Assembly (NCBI GenBank): GCA_031426185.1
Contig: JANPKV010000299.1
Location: 1-36,666 of the forward strand
Length of the DNA: 36,666 nt
Source: JAJNPS01 sp031426185
GTDB taxonomy: Bacteria > Pseudomonadota > Alphaproteobacteria > Rhodobacterales > Rhodobacteraceae
Direction of reading: 5' to 3'
Each line of letters opens with the position of its first letter. Position 1 is the stretch's first letter. Positions 17,287 through 25,447 of this stretch are shown one piece after another. The notes below the pieces were generated by a model. The model was given only the letters and a program-made list of their open reading frames with translations. It had not been told where the DNA came from and ran no database searches. Made by a program: the position numbers and the translations under genes.

Positions 17287-19716
17287 TTGAGCGAATTTCC
17301 GGGCCAAGCGCGCGTCGTGGTGATCGGCGGCGGCGCCGTGGGCGCGTCATGCCTGTATCATCTGGCAAAGGCCGGCTGGACCGATTGTCTTTTGCTGGAA
17401 AAGAACGAACTGACGGCCGGATCGACCTGGCATGCTGCGGGCAACGTCCCCACGTTCAGTGCCAGCTGGTCGATCATGAACATGCAGCGCTATTCGGCGG
17501 GGCTGTACCGGGGGCTCGGGGCCGAGGTCGATTACCCGATGAACTATCACGTCACCGGATCGGTGCGGTTGGGGCATTCAAGGGAACGTCTGCAGGAATT
17601 TCAGCGCGTCATGGGAATGGGCCGCTATCAGGGGATGGATCTGGCCGTGCTGGGGCCGGACGAGATCAAGGGAAAATATCCGTTTCTTGAAACGCATGGA
17701 CTGACCGGCGCGCTTTATGACCCCTATGACGGCGACATCGATCCCGCACAACTGACGCAAGCGCTTGCCAAGGGCGCGCGGAACCTGGGTGCCCGGGTGG
17801 AGCGGTTCTGCCCGGTCACCGGGGTGCGGCGCGAAGGCGGCGAGTGGGTGGTCGAAACGCCAAAGGGCGAGGTCCGCTGCGAGATCGTCGTGAACGCGGC
17901 CGGCTACTATGCCCGCGACGTGGCGCGGATGTTCGGGCGCGACCTGCCGATGGTGGTGATGAGCCATCAGTACATGCTGTTCGACAACATCCCCGAGATA
18001 GAGGCCCATTCCGCTGAAACCGGTGGCAAGCTGCCGCTTTTGCGGGATGTCGACAGCAGCTATTATCTTCGGCAGGAAAAGCACGGCTTCAACCTTGGCC
18101 CTTATGAGCGGAACTGCCGGGCACATTGGGTCACGCCGGATGATCCCTTTCCGCAGGACTTTTCGTTCCAGCTGTTCCCGGACGATCTGGATCGGCTGGA
18201 ATGGTACATCGCGGATGCGATGGCGCGGGTGCCACTGCTGGAAAAGGCCGCGCTGACCAAGGTGATCAACGGCCCCATCCCCTATACCCCCGACGGCAAC
18301 CCGCTGATCGGGCCGATGCCTGGCGTGCCGAATGCGTTCGAGGCCTGCGTCTTTACCTTCGGCATCTGTCAGGCTGGCGGGGCGGGCAAGGTGCTGGCCG
18401 AATGGGTGACGACGGGCGGCACGGAATGGGACATGTGGTCATGCGATCCGCGCCGATTTACCGGCTGGGAGGACCCCGACTACTGCCGCGACAAGGGAAT
18501 GGAGGTCTACGGCCACGAATATGCCATGCATTTCCCGATGGCGCGCTGGCCTGCGGGCCCTGACCGCAAGCTGTCACCGGTCCATGACCGGCTCAGGGCG
18601 CATGGCGCGGTAATGGCACCCTATAACGGCTGGGAGCGTGCGGAATGGTTTGCCAAGCCCGAAGATGATCTGGGTTGGGAGGCCACGCAGACCTGGGGGC
18701 GTGCCGGGCCGTGGGAGGCGCGGATCGCCGAGGAATGCGCCGCTGTGCGGGATGGGGTAGGGGTTCTCGACCTGGCGGGATTCACCCGGCTGCGGCTTGC
18801 GGGGCCTGGCGCGCGGGCCCATCTGGACCGGCTGACCGCATCCAGGCTGCCGGAGCCCGGCAAGATCGGGCTTGCCTATTTTGCCGATGCACGCGGGCGG
18901 ATCGTGACGGAAATGACGGTGTTGCCGTTCAGCGACGAAGATATCGGTGTGATCACCGCCTCGGTGGCGCAGCGCCATGACGGCGACCTGCTGCGTCAGG
19001 GTCTGCCGGACGGCGTAACGCTGGAGGATTGGTCCGACCGGGTTCACTGCTTCATCGTGACGGGCCCCAAGGCACGCGAGCTGCTGGCGGGCATTTCGGA
19101 GGCCGACCTGTCGCTGCCGTGGCTGTCGGTGCAGTTTGCCGCCAGGGTCGCGGGCAGGGACGTGGCGCTGATCCGCGTCAGCTTTGCGGGCGAGCTTGGC
19201 TGGGAAGTGCATTGCGACATGGGCGATGCGCCGGTGATCTACGATGCGCTGCTGGCAGGCGGGGCCAAGCCCTTCGGGATGAAGGCGCTGAACAGCTTGC
19301 GGATCGAAAAGGGTTACCGGGCGTGGAAGGGCGATCTGTCCACCGATTACACGCTGCTCGAGGGGGGGCTTGAGCGGTTCATCGACTGGACCAAGGAGTT
19401 TCCGGGCAAGACCGCGCTGGCGGCGGAAAAAAAGCGTGGCGTGGCCAAGCGGTTTGTCGCCCTGAAGGTCGCGACCGGCCCGAGCGATCCGCCCTATATG
19501 TCCAACCTGTGGGCGAACGGGTCCATCGTGGGCGAAGTCACCTCAGCCGCTATGGGGAACCGGGTGGGGCATGTGGTGGCCTTGGGGATGCTGAAGGCCG
19601 AACACGCGGTGCCCGGCACGGTGCTGGAGGTCGAGGTCTTCGGGACGCGGCTGGCGGCGGAAGTCCTGGGCTTCGGGGCTGCCTGGGACAAAAAAAACGA
19701 ACGGATCAAGGCGTGA
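17287..19716 (+). CDS. FAD/GcvT-fusion N-demethylating dehydrogenase 1 (dimethylglycine/sarcosine dehydrogenase-like)
   Basis: Two-part enzyme of about 809 residues. An N-terminal DAO-type FAD oxidoreductase (VVVIGGGAVGAS at residues 10-21, STWHAAGN with the likely FAD-linking His) is followed from about residue 430 by aminomethyltransferase-like GcvT domains. GELGWEVHCD and LRIEKGYRAWKGDL are the folate-side signatures. The family oxidises an N-methyl amine and passes the methylene to tetrahydrofolate. The likely start is TTG 17287, eight bases after AGAAAGG; GTG 17278 is too close to that site. The HAAGN variant and weak identity to the other two copies suggest a different substrate. It is first gene of the operon divergent from LysR. 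DmdA-type DMSP demethylases lack the FAD half, so that is excluded. Confidence 0.88.
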   Translation: MSEFPGQARVVVIGGGAVGASCLYHLAKAGWTDCLLLEKNELTAGSTWHAAGNVPTFSASWSIMNMQRYSAGLYRGLGAEVDYPMNYHVTGSVRLGHSRERLQEFQRVMGMGRYQGMDLAVLGPDEIKGKYPFLETHGLTGALYDPYDGDIDPAQLTQALAKGARNLGARVERFCPVTGVRREGGEWVVETPKGEVRCEIVVNAAGYYARDVARMFGRDLPMVVMSHQYMLFDNIPEIEAHSAETGGKLPLLRDVDSSYYLRQEKHGFNLGPYERNCRAHWVTPDDPFPQDFSFQLFPDDLDRLEWYIADAMARVPLLEKAALTKVINGPIPYTPDGNPLIGPMPGVPNAFEACVFTFGICQAGGAGKVLAEWVTTGGTEWDMWSCDPRRFTGWEDPDYCRDKGMEVYGHEYAMHFPMARWPAGPDRKLSPVHDRLRAHGAVMAPYNGWERAEWFAKPEDDLGWEATQTWGRAGPWEARIAEECAAVRDGVGVLDLAGFTRLRLAGPGARAHLDRLTASRLPEPGKIGLAYFADARGRIVTEMTVLPFSDEDIGVITASVAQRHDGDLLRQGLPDGVTLEDWSDRVHCFIVTGPKARELLAGISEADLSLPWLSVQFAARVAGRDVALIRVSFAGELGWEVHCDMGDAPVIYDALLAGGAKPFGMKALNSLRIEKGYRAWKGDLSTDYTLLEGGLERFIDWTKEFPGKTALAAEKKRGVAKRFVALKVATGPSDPPYMSNLWANGSIVGEVTSAAMGNRVGHVVALGMLKAEHAVPGTVLEVEVFGTRLAAEVLGFGAAWDKKNERIKA

Positions 19717-19727
19717 CGCTGGCCGGA

Positions 19728-19776
19728 CCGGGGGCTGCGCACCCCCGGACCCCGCGGGATATTTGTGGACAGATGA
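19728..19776 (+). repeat. Hairpin + GATATTT intergenic element, copy 3
   Basis: CCGGGGG (19728-19734) pairs with CCCCCGG (19742-19748), then ACCCCGCGGGATATTTG and the tail TGGACAGATGAA, which runs into the start of the next gene. Together with the copy at 36015-36059 it shares GGGATATTTG, GGACAG and TGA. It fills nearly the whole 60-base gap between dehydrogenases 1 and 2, so it may modulate read-through or translation. Confidence 0.7.
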
Positions 19777-22236
19777 ATGGGCAAAAGCATGGCTGAGGTT
19801 CCGAGGCACGCGCGGGCGGTGGTGATCGGTGGCGGGGTTTCCGGATGTTCGGTGGCCTATCATCTGGCACGCGCGGGCTGGACGGATGTGGTGCTTCTGG
19901 AACGCAAGCAACTGACCAGCGGGACGACTTGGCATGCGGCGGGGCTGATCGGGCAGTTGCGCGGATCGGCCAACATGACGCGGCTGGCGAAGTATTCCGC
20001 CGATCTGTACGTGAAGCTGGCAGCCGAAACCGGGGTCGAGACCGGCATGCGGCAGGTGGGCTCGATTTCGGTGGCGCTGACCGAGGCGCGGCATGAGGAG
20101 TTGTTGCGGCAGGCCACGGTGGCGCGGATATTCGACGTCGAGGTGCATGAGATCTCGCCGCAGGAGGCGCTGGAGAAGTATCCGCATCTGAACATTGACG
20201 GTGTGGTGGGCGCGGTGGCGCTGCCCTTGGACGGACAATGTGATCCGGCGAACATCGCCATGGCGCTGGCCAAGGGCGCCCGCATGCGCGGGGCGCAGAT
20301 TTTCGAGCATACCAAGGTCACGGGGGTCACCAAGGCCGGGGGGCGTGTGACGGGTGTCGACTATGTCACTGCCGATGGCCAGCCGGGGCATATCGCAACC
20401 GAGGTCGTGGTGAATTGCGGCGGCATGTGGGGGCGTGATCTGGCCGAGGCGTCGGGCGTGACGCTTCCCTTGCATGCCTGCGAGCACTTTTACCTGATCA
20501 CCGAACCGATCGAGGGGCTTGGCCATTTGCCCGTGCTGCGGGTGCCAGATGAATGTGCCTATTACAAGTCTGACGCAGGCAAGATGATGGTTGGCGCGTT
20601 CGAGCCGAAAGCCAAGCCCTGGGGCATGGACGGCATTCGCGACGATTTCATGTTCGACACGCTGCCCGAGGACTGGGACCATTTCCAACCGATCCTCGAG
20701 CACGCGATGAACCGTCTGCCGCTGTTTCAGACCGCGGGCATCCATACCTTCTTCAACGGCCCGGAAAGCTTTACCCCTGACGACCGCTATTATCTGGGCG
20801 AGGCACCGGAACTGGGCGGCTACTGGATCGCGGCAGGGTATAACTCGGTGGGGATTGCGGGCTCGGGCGGCGCGGGTATGGCGCTGGCGCATTGGATCAC
20901 CGAAGGCGAGGCGCCGTTCGATCTGTGGGAGGTCGACATCCGCCGCGCCCAGCCGTTCCAGCGCAACCGCCGCTATCTGAAAGAACGGGTCACCGAGACG
21001 CTGGGTTTGCTTTATGCCGACCATTATCCGTACCGGCAGGTTGTCACCTCGCGCGGGGTGCGCCGCTCGCCCATCCACGGGCATCTGAAAGAGCGTGGTG
21101 CGGTCTTTGGCGAGGTCGCCGGCTGGGAGCGCGCGAACTGGTTTGCCCGCGACGGGCAGGAGCGGGAATACCGCTATTCCTGGGGTCGGCAGAACTGGTT
21201 CGACAATCAGCGCGCCGAGCATCTGGTGGTGCGCAACGGGGTCGGTCTGTTCGACATGACGTCGTTTGGCAAGATCCGGATCGAGGGGCGGGATGCCTGC
21301 AGCTTTCTGAACCGGGTGTGTTCGGCGCAGATGGACGTGGCGACAGGCAAGATCGTCTACACCATGATGCTGAACCAGGGCGGCGGGATCGAAGCGGACC
21401 TGACGGTGACGCGGCTGTCCGAGACGGCTTATCTGCTGGTGGTTCCGGGCGCGACTTTGCAGCGCAACCTCGCGTGGCTTCGGGCGCAGCTTGGCGCGGA
21501 TTTCGCGGTGATCACCGACATGACGGCGGCGGAATCGGTGCTGTGCGTGATGGGGCCAAGGGCGCGCGAGCTGATGCAGGCCGTCAGTCCGAACGATTTC
21601 AGCAATGCAGGGCACCCCTTTGGAACCATGCGGGAAATCGAGATCGGCATGGGGTTGGCGCGGGCGCACCGGGTGACCTATGTGGGAGAGCTCGGCTGGG
21701 AGGTTTACACCAGTACCGACCAGACGGCGCATGTCTTCGAGGCGTTGGAAGAGGCGGGCGCGGGGTTGGGGCTGACGCTGTGCGGGCTGCATACGCTCGA
21801 CAGCTGCCGGATCGAAAAGGCCTACCGCCACTGGGGTCACGACATCACGGATGAAGATCACGTGCTGGAGGCCGGACTGGGCTTTACCGTCAGCCGCAAG
21901 AAGGCCGACTTCATCGGGCGAGACGCGGTCTTGCGCAAAGATGAAGTGGGACGGGCGCGCCAGATGGTCCAGTTCCGGCTGACCGACCCGGCGCCCTTGC
22001 TTTTCCACAACGAGGCGCTGGTGCGGGATGGCAAGATCATCGGACCGGTGACGTCAGGCAATTACGGGCATTTCCTTGGCGGGGCGGTGGGCATGGGCTA
22101 TGTGCCTTGCAAGGGACAAAGCGACGCCGAAATTCTCGGCTCGGCCTATGAAATCGAAGTTGCCGGTAGGCGCCACAAGGCGGTGGTGAGCCTGACCCCG
22201 ATGTATGACCCGACCTCCGAGAGGATCAAGGCATGA
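19777..22236 (+). CDS. FAD/GcvT-fusion N-demethylating dehydrogenase 2
   Basis: Second enzyme of the same architecture, 819 residues: DAO-type FAD domain with AVVIGGGVSGCSVAYHLA near residue 14 and GTTWHAAGLIGQLRGSAN near residue 49 (His likely linked to FAD). C-terminal GcvT domains follow (VGELGWEVYTS; CRIEKAYRHWGHDI). Predicted to demethylate a secondary or tertiary amine and transfer the C1 unit to tetrahydrofolate, probably in sequence with dehydrogenase 1. It is closer to the third copy (33586) than to the first. ATGs at 19777 and 19789 are both possible; neither has a clear ribosome site, because the gap is filled by the repeat element. The stop overlaps a short remnant frame (ATGA). 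Confidence 0.88.
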   Translation: MGKSMAEVPRHARAVVIGGGVSGCSVAYHLARAGWTDVVLLERKQLTSGTTWHAAGLIGQLRGSANMTRLAKYSADLYVKLAAETGVETGMRQVGSISVALTEARHEELLRQATVARIFDVEVHEISPQEALEKYPHLNIDGVVGAVALPLDGQCDPANIAMALAKGARMRGAQIFEHTKVTGVTKAGGRVTGVDYVTADGQPGHIATEVVVNCGGMWGRDLAEASGVTLPLHACEHFYLITEPIEGLGHLPVLRVPDECAYYKSDAGKMMVGAFEPKAKPWGMDGIRDDFMFDTLPEDWDHFQPILEHAMNRLPLFQTAGIHTFFNGPESFTPDDRYYLGEAPELGGYWIAAGYNSVGIAGSGGAGMALAHWITEGEAPFDLWEVDIRRAQPFQRNRRYLKERVTETLGLLYADHYPYRQVVTSRGVRRSPIHGHLKERGAVFGEVAGWERANWFARDGQEREYRYSWGRQNWFDNQRAEHLVVRNGVGLFDMTSFGKIRIEGRDACSFLNRVCSAQMDVATGKIVYTMMLNQGGGIEADLTVTRLSETAYLLVVPGATLQRNLAWLRAQLGADFAVITDMTAAESVLCVMGPRARELMQAVSPNDFSNAGHPFGTMREIEIGMGLARAHRVTYVGELGWEVYTSTDQTAHVFEALEEAGAGLGLTLCGLHTLDSCRIEKAYRHWGHDITDEDHVLEAGLGFTVSRKKADFIGRDAVLRKDEVGRARQMVQFRLTDPAPLLFHNEALVRDGKIIGPVTSGNYGHFLGGAVGMGYVPCKGQSDAEILGSAYEIEVAGRRHKAVVSLTPMYDPTSERIKA

Positions 22237-22415
22237 CGCCGGCCGCCCGCCATCAAGCGTTGTGGGACCTCCGCCGGTCGGGGTGCCTTGTGATGCCGAA
22301 GCCCTGCGCCGCTGAAACGCGCAGCGTCGGGGTCAGAGATCGACGCGCTTTTGGCCAAAGGGTCAGGCGCCTCAGACTGGATATTTTTGCAACGATGAAA
22401 GCAGGGACAAGATGA
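22233..22415 (+). pseudogene. Possible remnant of an isocitrate lyase/PEP mutase-family gene
   Basis: A 60-codon frame starting in a four-base ATGA overlap with dehydrogenase 2. Its first 25 residues (HQALWDLRRSGCLVMPKP) resemble the N-terminus of isocitrate lyase/phosphoenolpyruvate mutase-family proteins, which usually read LR...FVMPNPWD. After that the resemblance is lost, and the frame ends just inside the MttB-family gene. It may be the 5' stub left after a deletion, or a chance frame. I favour a remnant only weakly. Confidence 0.3.
22379..22399 (+). repeat. GATATTT intergenic element, copy 4 (tail only)
   Basis: TGGATATTTTTGCAACGATGAAAG lies about 13 bases before the MttB-family start. 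It resembles the tail of the other copies (GGATATTT, about seven bases, then GATGAA), but the GC hairpin is absent or degraded. It carries no ribosome site itself; the site used is AGGGA four to five bases before the ATG at 22412. Confidence 0.4.
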
Positions 22416-23965
22416 GCGATATCGGCGAGGTCTGCGAGCCTGTGCGGTCACGACGCTCTGGCGGGCGCGAGGCGCGGGTTGCCATGCGCGCTGCCCCCCT
22501 GGCAGATGACGTGCGTCCCGTCCGTCCCGGCATGCCCGGCGGGCGTTACAAGCCGCTGACGGACGAGGGGATTGCCCAGATCCACCAAAGTGCGCTTCAG
22601 GCGCTGGAAGAGATCGGGCTGAGCCAGGCGCCGCCGTCCGGCGTCGAGATCATGACCGCCGCCGGGGCGATCCAGGGCGACGATGGGCGGCTGCGGTTCC
22701 CGCGCGCGCTGGTCGAGGACATGCTGGCGGTCGCTGCACGCAACATCACCCTGCATGCCCGCGATCCCCGCTATGACCTGCATCTGAGCGGCTCGAACGT
22801 GCATTACGGGACCGCAGGTGCGGCGGTGCACATCGTTGACCCGATCACGCTGGATTACCGCGAATCCACCGCGCAGGACCTTTATGACGCGGCGCGTCTG
22901 GTGGACAACCTGGACAACATCCATTTCTACCAGCGCACGATGGTCTGCCGGGATGTCGTGGACAACCGCGAGATGGACCTCAACACGCTTTACGGCAGCC
23001 TCTCGGGGACAGTGAAGCATGTGGGCACTTCGTTCAGTGACCCGTCACATGTGGCCGATTGCTTTGATCTCATTCACATGGTCGCGGGCGGCGAGGAGAA
23101 ATGGCTGGAGCGGCCTTTCGTCAGCAATTCCAACTGCTTTGTCGTGCCACCGATGAAATTTGCCGAAGAATCCTGCATCACGATGGAGGATTGCATCCGC
23201 CGCGGCATGCCGATGTTGCTGTTGTCGGCGGGGCAGGCGGGGGCGACGGCTCCCGCACCCATCGCGCTGACGATCGTGCAGGCGGTTGCCGAATGTCTTG
23301 CGGGCGTGGTCTACGCCAATGCGATCAAGAAGGGCGCGCCGTGCATTTTCGGCACCTGGCCCTTCGTGTCGGACCTCCGGACGGGGGCGATGTCGGGTGG
23401 ATCGGCGGAACAGGCGCTGCTCACGGCGGGCTGCGCGCAGATGCACCGGTTCTATGACCTGCCGGGGGGGGCTGCCTCCGGCATCTCCGACAGCAAACTG
23501 CCCGACATGCAGGCCGGCTGGGAGCAGGGCATCACCAATGCGCTGGCCGGGCTTGCGGGTCTGAACATGTGCTACGAAGCGGTGGGGATGCATGCGTCCT
23601 TGCTGGGCTTCTGCCTGGAATCGCTTGTGCTTGGCGACGATCTTCTGGGCCAGGCGATGCGGCTGGTGCGCGGGATCGACGTGACGCCCGACAGCACCTC
23701 CATCGAGGCGATGAAAGAGGTCTGTCTTGGCGGGCCGGGGCATTATCTTGGATCCGAGCAGACGCTGAAGCTGATGCAGACCGAATACATCTATCCCAAG
23801 GTCGGCAACCGGATGAGCCCCAAGGAATGGAACGAGGCGGGCAAGCCGCTGCTTCTTGACGCAGCCATCGCACGCAAGAATAGTATCTTGGCCAAGGCGG
23901 GCAGCCGGATCGATCCCGAAATCGATGCTGCGATCCGCGCCAAATACAACATCTACTTCAAGTGA
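22412..23965 (+). CDS. Pyrrolysine-free MttB-superfamily methyltransferase
   Basis: Member of the trimethylamine-methyltransferase (MttB) superfamily, 517 residues, with no in-frame UAG. It therefore belongs to the non-pyrrolysine group that includes glycine betaine, proline betaine and carnitine demethylases. Recognisable stretches are PLTDEGIAQIHQSALQALEE near residue 48, the VHYGTAGAAVHIVDP segment near 128, and the C-terminal KEVCLGGPGHYLGSEQTL. Characterised relatives pass a methyl group from a quaternary amine to a cobalamin-binding protein; no such protein or its activase is in the window. Residues 1-45 are basic and poorly conserved, so the true start could be later, although ATG 22412 has AGGGA just upstream. 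Position after two demethylating dehydrogenases suggests it acts on the same quaternary amine. Confidence 0.85.
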   Translation: MSDIGEVCEPVRSRRSGGREARVAMRAAPLADDVRPVRPGMPGGRYKPLTDEGIAQIHQSALQALEEIGLSQAPPSGVEIMTAAGAIQGDDGRLRFPRALVEDMLAVAARNITLHARDPRYDLHLSGSNVHYGTAGAAVHIVDPITLDYRESTAQDLYDAARLVDNLDNIHFYQRTMVCRDVVDNREMDLNTLYGSLSGTVKHVGTSFSDPSHVADCFDLIHMVAGGEEKWLERPFVSNSNCFVVPPMKFAEESCITMEDCIRRGMPMLLLSAGQAGATAPAPIALTIVQAVAECLAGVVYANAIKKGAPCIFGTWPFVSDLRTGAMSGGSAEQALLTAGCAQMHRFYDLPGGAASGISDSKLPDMQAGWEQGITNALAGLAGLNMCYEAVGMHASLLGFCLESLVLGDDLLGQAMRLVRGIDVTPDSTSIEAMKEVCLGGPGHYLGSEQTLKLMQTEYIYPKVGNRMSPKEWNEAGKPLLLDAAIARKNSILAKAGSRIDPEIDAAIRAKYNIYFK

Positions 23966-23972
23966 GGTCCGA

Positions 23973-25403
23973 ATGATTCCCGCCAACATGTTGAAATTCT
24001 ACATTAATGGTCAATGGGTCGACCCTGTTTCAAAAACACGCATGGGCGTCGAAAATCCCGCTACCGAGGAAATCGTGTGCGAGGTGGCCCTGGGTGGGCA
24101 GGCGGATATCGACGCGGCGATCATGGCGGCACGCGCCGCATTTGACGCCTGGACCGTCCGCCCGGTGCCCGAGCGCATCGCCATCATGAAGCGCGTGCTG
24201 GAGGTTTATAACGAGCGTTTCGAGGATTTCGCGCAAGTCATGTCCACCGAAATGGGGGCCCCGATTGATTTCGCGCGCTCGTCGCAGGCCTGGGCAGGCC
24301 AGGTGCACATGGAGGCCACCATCAAGGCCGCCGAAGAAATGGTCTGGGAATACGACCGCGGCACGACGCGCATCATCTATGAGGGCATCGGCGTCTGTGC
24401 GCTGATCACGCCCTGGAACTGGCCGATGAACCAGATCGCCTGCAAGGTCGCGCCCGCGCTGATTGCTGGCTGCACCATGGTGCTGAAACCGTCCGAAATT
24501 GCCCCCCTTTCGGGCACGCTCTTTGCGCAGGTCTGTCATGATGCGGGCGTCCCGGCGGGCGTGTTCAATCTGGTGAACGGCACCGGCCCCGAGGTCGGCG
24601 CGCGCATGTCCACCCATCCGGAGGTCGACATGGTGTCCTTTACCGGGTCCACCCGTGCAGGAACGGCAGTGGCGGCAGCGGCGGCCCCGACGGCCAAGCG
24701 CGTGGCGCAGGAAATGGGGGGCAAGTCGCCCAACATCATCCTCGCCAATGCCAACATCGCCGAAGCGGTTGCTGCCGGGGTGTCCGCGGTGATGGCCAAT
24801 ACCGGTCAGTCCTGTGATGCCCCGACGCGCATGCTGGTGCCGCGTGACCGCCACGCCGAGGCTCTTGTCGCGGCCAAGGAGGCCGCCGAAGCGATCACCG
24901 TCGGCGATCCGCGCGACGAGGCGACGGGCATGGGCCCTCTGGTGTCAAAGCTGCAGTTCGACAAGGTTCAGCGCCTGATCCAGGCCGGCATCGACGAAGG
25001 GGCCACCCTGGTCACCGGCGGCGTCGGACGTCCTGCCGATCTGAACCGCGGCTGGTTCGTGCGCCCGACCATCTTTGGCGACGTGGTGAACAGCATGACG
25101 ATCTCCAAGGAAGAGATCTTCGGACCGGTGCTGGCGATCCAACCCTATGACGGCATCGAAGACGCCATTGCCCAGGCCAATGACACGATCTATGGCCTTG
25201 CGGCCTTTGTCGCAGGCCCGGTCGAGGACGCGATCCCCGTGGCCCGCCGCCTGCGCGCAGGTACCGTCAATCTGAACTACCCCGACTGGGATACCTCCGC
25301 GCCGTTCGGCGGGTACAAACAGTCGGGCAACGGGCGCGAATATGCCGATTGGGGCATCCACGACTTCTGCGAGGTCAAGGGCATCGTCGGCTACGGCGGT
25401 TGA
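23973..25403 (+). CDS. NAD(P)-dependent aldehyde dehydrogenase
   Basis: Aldehyde dehydrogenase of 476 residues oxidising an aldehyde to its acid. Active-site residues are N149 (TPWNW), E247 (QEMGGKSPN) and the nucleophile C281 (NTGQSCDAPTR). LKPSE near residue 172 and FTGSTRAG near 223 contact the cofactor. The ATG at 23973 follows GAGG by five bases and lies seven bases after the methyltransferase stop; the longer open frame reaching back into that gene is not used. Aspartate after the catalytic Cys is not the common residue and may mark a specific subfamily. In this operon it may oxidise a semialdehyde or amino-aldehyde released from the demethylated substrate. Confidence 0.92.
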   Translation: MIPANMLKFYINGQWVDPVSKTRMGVENPATEEIVCEVALGGQADIDAAIMAARAAFDAWTVRPVPERIAIMKRVLEVYNERFEDFAQVMSTEMGAPIDFARSSQAWAGQVHMEATIKAAEEMVWEYDRGTTRIIYEGIGVCALITPWNWPMNQIACKVAPALIAGCTMVLKPSEIAPLSGTLFAQVCHDAGVPAGVFNLVNGTGPEVGARMSTHPEVDMVSFTGSTRAGTAVAAAAAPTAKRVAQEMGGKSPNIILANANIAEAVAAGVSAVMANTGQSCDAPTRMLVPRDRHAEALVAAKEAAEAITVGDPRDEATGMGPLVSKLQFDKVQRLIQAGIDEGATLVTGGVGRPADLNRGWFVRPTIFGDVVNSMTISKEEIFGPVLAIQPYDGIEDAIAQANDTIYGLAAFVAGPVEDAIPVARRLRAGTVNLNYPDWDTSAPFGGYKQSGNGREYADWGIHDFCEVKGIVGYGG

Positions 25404-25409
25404 ATCAAC

Positions 25410-25430
25410 GGGGCGGGACCAACCCGCCCC
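25410..25430 (+). terminator. Strong GC hairpin between aldehyde and hydroxyacid dehydrogenase genes
   Basis: GGGGCGGG (25410-25417) and CCCGCCCC (25423-25430) form eight perfect GC pairs around ACCAA, without a following T-run. It sits seven bases after the aldehyde dehydrogenase stop. It may protect the upstream message or lower expression of the last gene rather than fully terminate. Confidence 0.5.
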
Positions 25431-25447
25431 ATCCATGCGGGGACATC

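Noticed and set aside
17193..17297. Direct repeat TGAGCGAATT at 17193 and 17288
   Set aside because: Only 10 bases long and one copy is coding; chance cannot be excluded and no third copy was seen.
17287..19716. DMSP demethylase DmdA
   Set aside because: DmdA is a GcvT-type protein of about 365 residues without an FAD domain; this protein is about 809 residues with a clear FAD-binding half.
19543..22008. Very long open frame (821 codons) on the minus strand opposite dehydrogenase 2
   Set aside because: It is a mirror of the high-GC codon pattern of a well-supported gene on the plus strand, and its translation is His/Arg/Gln-rich without recognisable domains.
22412..23965. Pyrrolysine-containing trimethylamine methyltransferase
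   Set aside because: There is no in-frame UAG anywhere in the gene, so it belongs to the non-pyrrolysine part of the superfamily.
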